Positions 9,201-15,001 of a stretch of 64,000 bases of DNA are shown piece by piece. Made by a program: the position numbers and the translations under genes. The notes below the pieces were generated by a model, which was given only the letters and a program-made list of their open reading frames with translations, did not search any database and was not told where the DNA came from. The stretch's first letter is position 1; every line of letters begins with the position of its first letter. Source of the DNA: Paracoccus haematequi (GTDB lineage: Bacteria; Pseudomonadota; Alphaproteobacteria; Rhodobacterales; Rhodobacteraceae); contig CAMCVS010000012.1 in the NCBI GenBank assembly GCA_945881965.1, forward strand, positions 28,367 to 92,366. Reading direction: 5' to 3'.

Positions 9201-10660
9201 ATTTCGTCACTGATCCGGATGGCAATCCGATCAATTTCACGCTGCGGGACGGCGATTTGCGCGGTGTCACGCTGGATCGCGCCACGGGGGCCTTCACGTT
9301 GACCCTGCGCCCGGATCAGGACCCCGGCAGTTACAGTTTTGTTGTGACGGCAGACGATGGTATCGGCGGGTTTGCCAGCATGACGTTCTGGGTCGATGTC
9401 GATAACAACCTGCCGGAATGGCTGGCCACGCCACGGGTTGCCGCCTCTGCCGGTGACATCGTGACAGTCGATCTGGGCGCGCTGGTCACGGATGCCGACG
9501 GCAACGCCATCACCTTCTCGTTCCGGGGGGCCACAGTGGCCGGAGCGTCGATTGATGCGGCAACCGGGATCCTGTCCTGGGCCGTGCCTGCGGATCAGGC
9601 GGCAGGTCTGACCCGGATGGTGATCATCGCCTCGGACGGCATCGGGGGCGAGGCTGTGCGCGCCCTCAGCTTTGACGTCGATAACGCCGCGCCGGTCTGG
9701 ACCGGGCCGACGTCCTTTGCGGTGAACGAGGGCCAGACCTTCAGCATTGATCTGGACACGCTGGTCAGCGATGCGGACCTGAACCCGCTGACGATCACCG
9801 TCACCGGCGTTCCGGTCGGCAATGCCACGATTGATCCGGCGACCAACATCCTGACCTGGACCCTGCCGCAGGATGCCAACGGGGTGCAGGTGCTGCGCCT
9901 GCGCGCCGATGACGGGCTGGGCCAATCGGCTTCCCGTGCGCTGCGCGTCAACGTCAAGAACCTGCCGCCGGTGGCCAGCCTTGATGCGCCCGCCGTGGCC
10001 GATACCGGGGCGAGTGTTGCGGTCACACCCGGTGCGACCGATCCGGGCAATGATCCGATCACCGAATGGCGGATCGACTGGGGCGACGGCAGCGCCGCCC
10101 AAACCGTGGCGGGCAGCGCGGCAAGCCTTGAACATACCTATACGCTGGACGGAACCTGGACCGTGCAACTGCGCGCCGTCGATGCCAATGGCGGGGTCAG
10201 CGCGCCGGTGACGGCCACTGTGATGACGCAAACGCCCGCCGCGCCGATGATGATGGCAGCGTTCCGGTTGGCGCCTGCGGTGCCGGTTGCCGCGATCACC
10301 GCCGCAGAGATCGCCACCGTCGCGGAAACCGGCGCGCGGCAGGCGGTGTTCACCGTTTCGCTGGACGCGCCTGCGACGGACCCGGTCGCGTTTTCCTATG
10401 CGATCGAGGCGGGCGGGAATGCGGTGCAGACCGGCGAGGCGATCATCGCGCGCGGGCGGCAAACCGTCACGCTGCGGCAGGATATCGACCCGCTGGCGGA
10501 TTGGGATCAGGTGACGCTGCGGGTGTTTGCGGCTGTGGGTGCGGTTCTGCCTGAGGCTGGGTTCCAGACCACCACCACGCTGGACATCGTGGATGACGGG
10601 ACAGGGCTTGCGGCGCTGGCCCGGCCGATGCAACCCTCCGCCGTGATCGAATGGGTTTGA
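3200..10660 (+). CDS. Giant repetitive secreted/surface protein, N-terminally truncated
   Basis: The frame encodes 2486 residues in which I saw no cysteine. Domains in order: the last coils of a beta-helix (to ~100, with the typical ending 'GGRVNIGAYGNTAEA'), a malectin-like region (~102-294), a second right-handed beta-helix (~375-860), a nidogen-like domain (~890-1085), Ig/cadherin-like domains (~1095-1510), a PKD domain with W-G-D-G (~1515-1600), seven cadherin-like repeats (~1602-2254), a second PKD domain (~2255-2340) and a Calx-beta-like C-terminus. There is no signal peptide or sorting motif: the frame opens mid-domain, right after a phage-type terminator, so the real N-terminus is lost. 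Only 39 bases separate its stop from the export-type operon downstream, so it is probably that operon's cargo. An adhesion or matrix role is inferred. Translation today is doubtful. Confidence 0.8.
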   Translation: MRQVSFVFVPTFFSRYSTAVVAGWASTDFASGTAYFYATGQDRNTILAPAGFVNAAAGDYHLAATAAGIDAGDPASIHAAEPGANGGRVNIGAYGNTAEAEQSNSPVLQVTTQNTGEKLEAGQTYTVEFRTDDLLAEEVVLSMSAANITAQAADGVTWQSGRIYRSGTANSGSFHTFQSVAVNTVAELPEAVFRDGITVPQASQDWLRYTLPVADGTYTLRLFGMSPNATAQNMTIRANGTEIATGFSFNGGVAGNYVTRATEIANVQAVNGQLMLEFRSLTPGANPILSGFELIRENPAPVLNPQFDVAVSIDNGETWTPIAGAVTLERSGIGRVQWTASPETAGATALIRVTQVGGTLTDISDQPFRISNGGRDFYVNDNSLTGDVHTTAVGNNANSGKSADAPMADLGALIRAYGLQAGDRVWIDSGNYVVPVDLILTGAHSGTALAPVEIRGAGTGLTTLTRDNIATGAETFDLRGVDHLVVSDLTIAGGNRGVMVQYNTGTTNVTFERVEIRDTRQEGIRIEGLNTGFALNDLEVHRTALSGAGYGIYTENAPTTITGGLFYDLPRAIFMQGAGNIAQGFSVVGATASSQAAVYVQNGGIVRDATVRDGAGYGVSLSTATLENSVIFGNAGFNVDSFTGTVRGNVIHGGSVGVNSYFGTIEGNRIFDNGTGILSTAFGGTTTILRNQIYGNGIGVQTDANFSSVYDIRQNLIYANTNAGVIVRTSGQVNLIGNTLYQAVGSALTVDNAAAKVFLRNNILQSDQGAIVTVTGAATVFNSNFNLYHRGTGSAVTGSWAGTTRSDLAAWRTASGEGARSIAANPAFLDINGADNVLGGVDGLLGGGADDNFNLDALSAAIDAGTAYGELLRDFFDRARSDDPTTANTGEGYDLFVETPAAGVFDTTAGLISGLSSSGNWSQQALPFTFTYYGTAYSTVRVTTEGYLVFGTVNPTFNLTQSEAFFRANPVIAPFWTDVNAGTVSGHGVHRTVAADNSWVRFRWQGVTQGLATTNALNFAVTLFADGRIAFDYGPGNQDNRATVGLSAGNGDTFVLSTLTGNTPTDGSVRNFAPEPGLVYYDIGAFEFQGDSGDVTPPVVVDIPQLPPQDGTTALAFTAFTVITSEALELVSARSPANYELRGAGADDIFDTGDDVLVALTPSYSFPETDLTLSFDAPLADGLWRLTLSGTLAIYDTAGNRLDGDANGAEGGDYVRTFTVDRTTNALPVANAATAQVTEDGSVVITLGATDADGDPLSFSVLTTPLYGVLTDFDSVAGTITYRPNANSTRTDAFRFAVDDGKLGHAEAVITINVIPVNDAPTATPATRAITGGVPTTIVLAGTDVETAPSGLRADIVTPPAVGTLVRVSDLVFEYTAPILHSGTETLVFTVRDSGDPAGTPGNALSSGQAIVTLNVTPGNTAPVIGAVGPQVVNEGDTLTVDLGALTTDAEGHALTWLILSGPDGVTIDAATGVISFAPGGTSGQYDVLVQVTDNGAGALSDQVTVAITAQNLAPVATLTAPDRALIGTTVTVTPAATDAGGDTIGSWRINWGDGTVDLVSGALTSLTHAYSLAGNRTVSLTAIDSEGAESAAVTAQVSIVTENAKPVWTSTGFLSASAGDTFTLNLADYVSDAEGDAITFSLLNGTIPGMTIDPLTGIATLAVPADTAPGSYRFALQATDALGATARRAVFLNVDNQPPEWQAIRRQEVAAGETFTLALADYTRDPDGNPLTYAILKNAQPGMTVDAATGVLTWDIDMMQAPGPYKIVLRVTDSAGAAANRTIIFDVNNYAPEWDALPRQAVSAGGTVSFALADYVSDYDKDAITYALVASGFPGATVDAATGVFTLTVPADETPGSYSFTVTATDTLGASSQRVLFVDIDNTIPEWDALARQAVSPGDTVSLALGDLVRDADGHAIVWEMTSADLPGATLDVATGQFHFAVPADLPPGSFRFAIKVSDPVGGYAARTVFVDVDNSIPEWQQVARQTASAGDTVSLNLADFVTDPDGNPINFTLRDGDLRGVTLDRATGAFTLTLRPDQDPGSYSFVVTADDGIGGFASMTFWVDVDNNLPEWLATPRVAASAGDIVTVDLGALVTDADGNAITFSFRGATVAGASIDAATGILSWAVPADQAAGLTRMVIIASDGIGGEAVRALSFDVDNAAPVWTGPTSFAVNEGQTFSIDLDTLVSDADLNPLTITVTGVPVGNATIDPATNILTWTLPQDANGVQVLRLRADDGLGQSASRALRVNVKNLPPVASLDAPAVADTGASVAVTPGATDPGNDPITEWRIDWGDGSAAQTVAGSAASLEHTYTLDGTWTVQLRAVDANGGVSAPVTATVMTQTPAAPMMMAAFRLAPAVPVAAITAAEIATVAETGARQAVFTVSLDAPATDPVAFSYAIEAGGNAVQTGEAIIARGRQTVTLRQDIDPLADWDQVTLRVFAAVGAVLPEAGFQTTTTLDIVDDGTGLAALARPMQPSAVIEWV
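8018..9970 (+). repeat. Seven cadherin-like repeats with a 279-base period
   Basis: The proline codon of a conserved P-(V/E)-W opening recurs at 8018, 8297, 8576, 8855, 9134, 9413 and 9692, so six successive intervals are all exactly 279 bases (93 residues). Each unit reads roughly P-E-W ... R-Q-x-A-S-A-G-D-T-V-S-L, then L-A-D-x-V-x-D, A-T-G, P-G-S-Y and an end with V-D-V-D-N. Units differ clearly in sequence, so this is an old duplication held at constant length. These are putative Ig/cadherin-fold stalk repeats of the giant protein. Confidence 0.85.
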
Positions 10661-10699
10661 CGCAACGCGCGTCCGCCCGCAGAAAAGGACAGATGGATC

Positions 10700-11062
10700 A
10701 TGACCGACAAAACCGCGCAGGATGCCGCAAAGGACGCGTTGAAAGACGCGCTGAAAGAGGCGTTGGACAACGGCGCGGCCAAGCCCGCCAAACCCGGCAC
10801 GGCCGCTGTGCCCCGCGTGGTCTGGGACGACAGCGCGATGTCGTCGTCCTATGCCAATGTGGTCAACGTGCTGGCCACGCGCGAGGAAATGACGCTGTTG
10901 TTCGGCACCAACCAGACCTGGAATGCCAGCGGCGGCACCGATCTGGTGGTGAAACTGTCCGACCGGATCGTGTTGACGCCCTTTGCGGCCAAGCGGCTGT
11001 GCACGCTGCTGGACCGGCGGGTCAAGGAATATGAAGAGCTTTTCGGCAAGCTCGACGTCTGA
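10700..11062 (+). CDS. DUF3467-like small protein
   Basis: A 120-residue protein with a lysine/alanine-rich N-terminal helix (D-A-A-K-D-A-L-K-D-A-L) and a compact C-terminal domain. The latter has 'YANVVNVLATREEMTLLFG' near residue 50 and 'RIVLTPFAAKRLCTLLDRRV' near 92-111, the two blocks that define DUF3467. The biochemical role is unknown. It starts 39 bases after the giant protein gene, has a purine-rich A-A-G-G-A about 11 bases ahead of ATG, and leads the export-type operon. Members of this family are small and cytoplasmic, so an adaptor or chaperone for the exported partner is a reasonable guess, not a demonstrated role. Confidence 0.75.
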   Translation: MTDKTAQDAAKDALKDALKEALDNGAAKPAKPGTAAVPRVVWDDSAMSSSYANVVNVLATREEMTLLFGTNQTWNASGGTDLVVKLSDRIVLTPFAAKRLCTLLDRRVKEYEELFGKLDV

Positions 11063-12842
11063 CGCCAGCCTGTTGCGCGGCATGGCCCACGGGGCTTTTG
11101 CCGCGATCTGGACGGCGGCGCAGGCGCGCGAACTGGGCGATGGCGCGTCGGTGCTGTTGCTGATGCGCGAACCGGACGGCGTGTTGCGGCCGCAGGGCCG
11201 GTCGCCGCAGGATTGGACCCCCGAAGAAGGGCTGCGCGCCGCCATCGGGGCCGCCGCGGATCAGGGCCGCGCCGCCACGCGCCCTGCGGGGCCGGGACGG
11301 GTGGCGATTGCGCTCGCCCTGACGCTGGACAGCGGGGTCGCGGTCGCAGGCGCGGTTGTGACCGCCGCCGACGAGGTCACCACGCGGCTGGCGCTGCAAC
11401 GGCTGGGCTGGGGCATGGCGGGGGTCGAGGCGTATCTGCGGCGTCAGACCGCCGTGCCGGTGGCTGCGCCCCGCAACGATGCCGCGCTGGGGGCGCTGCG
11501 GCTGGTGCTGCGGTCGCTGGAAACGCGCGGTTACCGTGATGCCGCGCGCACGGCGGCCACCGAACTGGCGCTGACACTGGGGGCGGACCGCGTCGCCATC
11601 GCGCGCCGTCGTCGCCGGGGGGCGCGGGTCGAGGCATTATCGCATGTCGCCGGTCCCATCATCCGCACCCGTATCCGTGACCTGCTGGCCGGGGCCGCGA
11701 ACGAAGCGCTGGATCAGGCCGAACCGTTGCTCTGGCCCGTCCCCGCAGATGCCCCGCCGCGCACCCGCCACCAGATCGCGGTTCTGGCGCGCGAAACTGC
11801 GGCTGGGTCGGTGGTCGTGCTGCCGATTGGGCCGCCGGAACGGCCCTGGGGCGCGCTGGTGGCCGAATTCAGCACGCCGGATGGGGCCGCTGCTGCGCTG
11901 CCGCTGCTGGATGTGGCGGGCGATGCGCTGGCCCCGCTGCTGGAGGTCAAGCGCCGCGATGACCGGCTGTGGGTCGTCCGCGCCTGGGAGGGGCTGGAGG
12001 CCGCGACGGCCGCGCTGTTGGGACCAAAAGCGTTGGGGTGGAAGGCTGCGATCCTTGTCCTTGCCGCGTTGATTGCTGCCGGGGCGACCATCACCGCCCC
12101 TGCCCGCATGACAGCCGATGCCGAGATCACCGCCGAAGGGCGCGTGGTCATTGCCGCGCCGTTTGACGGGTTTCTGGCGGAACGGCTGGCGCGCGCGGGC
12201 GATGCGGTGGTGGCGGGGCAAGTGCTGGCGCGGCTGGATGTGCGCGACCTGTCGCTGGACCTGTTGCGCCAAGAGGCAGCGCAGCGTCAGAAAGAGATCG
12301 AACAGGACGCCGCCATCGCCGCAGGTGACCGTGCGCGCCAGACCGTGCTGGGCGCGGAAATCGCCGAGGTGCAGGCCGAATCCGCGCTGACCCGGGCGCA
12401 GATTGCCGCCGCCGATCTGCGCGCGCCGTATGACGGGATTGTCACGCTGGATGCCACCGATGGCCGGCTTGGCGCGCCGCTGCGCCGGGGCGATGATCTG
12501 TATACGCTTGCGCCACGTGACCGGCGCAGCCTGACGCTGTTTGCGCCCGATACCGGGATTGACCGGCTGGCGGTCGGGCAGACCGGCACCCTGCGGCTGG
12601 AGGCGATGCCCGAACGCCCGCTGCAATTCGCCCTGACGCGGCTGACCCCGGTGACGGAAACCCGCGACGGGGCGAACACCTTCCGGGTGCAGGCCGAGCT
12701 GACCGGCGATGTGCCGCCCGATCTGGGGCTGGGGATGCAGGGCGTGGCCAAGATAGTGACGGGCCGCGACCTGTGGGTCATGACCTGGGCGCGCCCCTTG
12801 GCCGAACAGTTGCGGCTTGCGGTCTGGAGCCTGTGGCCATGA
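11031..12842 (+). CDS. GAF-domain HlyD-type membrane fusion protein
   Basis: About 603 residues from ATG 11031, or 586 from ATG 11082; neither has a good ribosome site, so the start is uncertain, and the first choice overlaps the preceding gene. Residues ~150-310 look like a GAF sensor domain ('ALRLVLRSLETRGYRDAART', then a hydrophobic core ending P-P-E-R-P-W-G-A-L-V). One membrane segment follows near 335-358 (AAILVLAALIAAGATITA). The periplasmic part then has a biotinyl-lipoyl half motif (F-D-G-F-L-A-E-R-L-A-R-A-G-D-A-V), a short coiled coil (Q-K-E-I-E-Q-D-A), the second lipoyl half and a beta-barrel. A cytoplasmic sensor fused to an export adaptor is unusual. The stop overlaps the next ATG (ATGA). 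Confidence 0.8.
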   Translation: MKSFSASSTSDASLLRGMAHGAFAAIWTAAQARELGDGASVLLLMREPDGVLRPQGRSPQDWTPEEGLRAAIGAAADQGRAATRPAGPGRVAIALALTLDSGVAVAGAVVTAADEVTTRLALQRLGWGMAGVEAYLRRQTAVPVAAPRNDAALGALRLVLRSLETRGYRDAARTAATELALTLGADRVAIARRRRRGARVEALSHVAGPIIRTRIRDLLAGAANEALDQAEPLLWPVPADAPPRTRHQIAVLARETAAGSVVVLPIGPPERPWGALVAEFSTPDGAAAALPLLDVAGDALAPLLEVKRRDDRLWVVRAWEGLEAATAALLGPKALGWKAAILVLAALIAAGATITAPARMTADAEITAEGRVVIAAPFDGFLAERLARAGDAVVAGQVLARLDVRDLSLDLLRQEAAQRQKEIEQDAAIAAGDRARQTVLGAEIAEVQAESALTRAQIAAADLRAPYDGIVTLDATDGRLGAPLRRGDDLYTLAPRDRRSLTLFAPDTGIDRLAVGQTGTLRLEAMPERPLQFALTRLTPVTETRDGANTFRVQAELTGDVPPDLGLGMQGVAKIVTGRDLWVMTWARPLAEQLRLAVWSLWP

Positions 12843-15001
12843 CCACGGCAGACGCGCCCCTGTTTTCGTCCTATTGGTACAAGGTCGAACGCGTGGCCCC
12901 CCGCCTGCGCCCCGGTGTGCAGGTGGCGCGGCGAGTCGAGCAAGGCGAGGTCTGGCATATCCTGTCGATCCCGGAATCGAACCGGCATTTCCGGCTTGAC
13001 CCGGCGGCCTGGGCCATCATCGGCGCGCTGGACGGGCGCGCCACGCTGGATGCGATCTGGCGCGCGGTGCTGGACCGCTTTGGCGATGCCACGCCCGGGC
13101 AGGACGAGACGATCCGCCTGTTGGGCCAGTTGCATCAGGCCGATGCGCTGAACGCCGGAACCGCGCCGACATTGGCCGAGTTCGGCCAGCGCGCCCGCCG
13201 TCAGGACCGCCAGCAATGGCTGCAAAAGCTGAAAAGCCCGCTGTTCATCAAGGTGCCGCTGTTCGACCCGAAACCGCTGATCACGGCGACCTATCCGCTG
13301 GTGCGCCCGCTGTTCACGCGCGCCGGTCTTCTGGTGTGGGTTGCGGCGGTCGTCTGGCTGGCGGTGCAGGCGGTGACGCATTGGAGCGCGCTGACCGATG
13401 CCGCGCTGGACGGCGCGCTGGCGGCGGAAAACCTGGTGCTGGCCGCACTGGTGTTTCCCTTTGCCAAAGCCCTGCACGAGTTGGGCCATTGCTGGGCCGT
13501 GCGGCATTGGGGCGGCGAGGTGCGCGATTTCGGCATCATGTTCCTGGTGTTCCTGCCCGCGCCTTATGTCGATGCCTCTGCCTCGATCGCGTTTCCGTCG
13601 CGCGGGGCGCGGATTATCGTGGGTGCGGCGGGGATGATGGTCGAGGTGCTGCTGGCCGCGATTGCGATGTATGTCTGGCTGGGGGCCGAGCCGGGGCTGA
13701 TCAAGGGTCTGGCCTTCAACATGCTGCTGATCGCGGGGGTGTCGTCGATCCTGTTCAACGGCAATCCGCTGCTGCGGTTCGACGCCTATTACATGCTGTG
13801 TGATGCCATCGGGGTGCAGAACCTGGCTGGGCGCAGCCAGCAATGGTGGGGCTGGCTGGTGCATCGGTTCGGCTTTGGCATCGCGGAGTGGGAGAATCCC
13901 GCGCGCAGCCGGGCCGAGGCGTGGTGGTTTGCCGTCTATCATCCGTTGTCCTATGCCTATCGCGTGGTGCTGACACTGTCGATTGCGCTGTTCGTGGCGC
14001 AGGAATACCGCGCCATCGGGCTGATGCTGGCGCTGTGGTCGGTGGGGTCGGCGCTGGTGCTGCCGGGGGTGCAGGCGGTCTGGCATGTGGTGACATCGCC
14101 CCGGATCACGACGCATCGCCGCCGCGCGCTGCTGGTATCGGGTCTGTTGGTGGGGCTGCCGCTGGCGCTGCTGGCGTTCCTGCCGCTGCCTTATGGCACA
14201 GTTGCGCCGGGTGTGATCGCAGCCCCCGATGCCGCGCGGCTGGCCGCCCCGGTCGAGGCGGTGGTGGCCGAGGTGCTGACCCCGCCCGGTGCGGCGGTGC
14301 AGGACGGAACCGGGCTGTTGCGGCTGACCGCGCCGCTGACGCAATCGCAACTGGCAGTGACCGAGGCGCGGCTGGACACCGCGCTTGCACGGCTGACCGC
14401 GTTCGAGGGGGCGTCACAACGCGATGACGCCGCCGTTGCCCGCGCCGAAATCGCTTATCTGACCGAGGCGCGCGACAAGGCCCGCAACGAACTGGCGCAG
14501 TTGGATCTGCTTAGCGCCGCCGATGGCCGGTTTTTGGCCCGTGATGGCGTGCTGACGCCGGGGCGGCTGCTGACCGAGGGGATGGAACTGGGGTTTCTGG
14601 TGCCAGATACCGCCCGCGTCACGCTTCGGGTGGCGGTGCCTGCGACGCGGATTGATCTGGTGGAAACCGCGCCGCCAGACGTGCGGGTGTTGATCCCCGG
14701 TCAGGGGCTGACACCGCATCGCGCGCAACTGGTGACGCTCGCCCCGCAAGCCACCCGCGAGTTGGAATTTGCCGCGCTGGCCCAAGGCGCGGGCGGGCCG
14801 TTGGTGATGGACCCGACGGATGAAACCGGGCGGCGCACCGCGCTGCCGTTTCATCTGGCCACGGTGGCGACCGATTTGCCGTTTGCCGGACAGGCGGTTG
14901 GCGGGCGGGTCTGGGTGCGGTTCGATCACCCGCCCACACCGCTGTTGCCGCGCCTGTGGCGGTCGGTGCGGCAGACATTCCTGCAACGGTTGGCGCTATG
15001 A
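12839..15001 (+). CDS. PqqD-like / M50 zinc metalloprotease / HlyD fusion membrane protein
   Basis: 720 residues from the ATG that overlaps the previous stop. Residues ~15-105 resemble a PqqD-type domain (P-R-L-R-P-G-V-Q, then F-R-L-D-P-A-A-W, then I-R-L-L-G-Q-L-H). The M50 site-2-protease core has HELGH at 213-217 and the partner N-P-L-L-R-F-D with Asp near 315, set among several hydrophobic helices (~165-185, 195-212, 255-285, 380-430). The C-terminal third has split lipoyl/HlyD motifs ('AAPDAARLAAPVEAVVAEVL'). This fusion matches the 'putative peptide zinc metalloprotease' (YydH-like) group placed beside HlyD proteins. Processing or gating of an exported protein is likely. It ends in an ATGA overlap with the SecA-like gene. 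Confidence 0.85.
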   Translation: MTTADAPLFSSYWYKVERVAPRLRPGVQVARRVEQGEVWHILSIPESNRHFRLDPAAWAIIGALDGRATLDAIWRAVLDRFGDATPGQDETIRLLGQLHQADALNAGTAPTLAEFGQRARRQDRQQWLQKLKSPLFIKVPLFDPKPLITATYPLVRPLFTRAGLLVWVAAVVWLAVQAVTHWSALTDAALDGALAAENLVLAALVFPFAKALHELGHCWAVRHWGGEVRDFGIMFLVFLPAPYVDASASIAFPSRGARIIVGAAGMMVEVLLAAIAMYVWLGAEPGLIKGLAFNMLLIAGVSSILFNGNPLLRFDAYYMLCDAIGVQNLAGRSQQWWGWLVHRFGFGIAEWENPARSRAEAWWFAVYHPLSYAYRVVLTLSIALFVAQEYRAIGLMLALWSVGSALVLPGVQAVWHVVTSPRITTHRRRALLVSGLLVGLPLALLAFLPLPYGTVAPGVIAAPDAARLAAPVEAVVAEVLTPPGAAVQDGTGLLRLTAPLTQSQLAVTEARLDTALARLTAFEGASQRDDAAVARAEIAYLTEARDKARNELAQLDLLSAADGRFLARDGVLTPGRLLTEGMELGFLVPDTARVTLRVAVPATRIDLVETAPPDVRVLIPGQGLTPHRAQLVTLAPQATRELEFAALAQGAGGPLVMDPTDETGRRTALPFHLATVATDLPFAGQAVGGRVWVRFDHPPTPLLPRLWRSVRQTFLQRLAL

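Noticed and set aside
8018..9970. Tandem repeats considered as a CRISPR array
   Set aside because: Units are 279 bases, in frame, diverged, and encode a protein fold; no short identical repeats with unique spacers exist in the window.
8828..11245. Long open frame (805 codons) on the minus strand
   Set aside because: It lies wholly opposite the repeat region of the giant gene and the export operon start; composition is rich in R, G and H typical of antisense frames in GC-rich genes, and it has no domain.
12287..14350. Long minus-strand frame of 687 codons opposite the M50 gene
   Set aside because: Q/R/H-rich shadow of a GC-rich coding strand; the plus strand carries clear HlyD and HELGH motifs.
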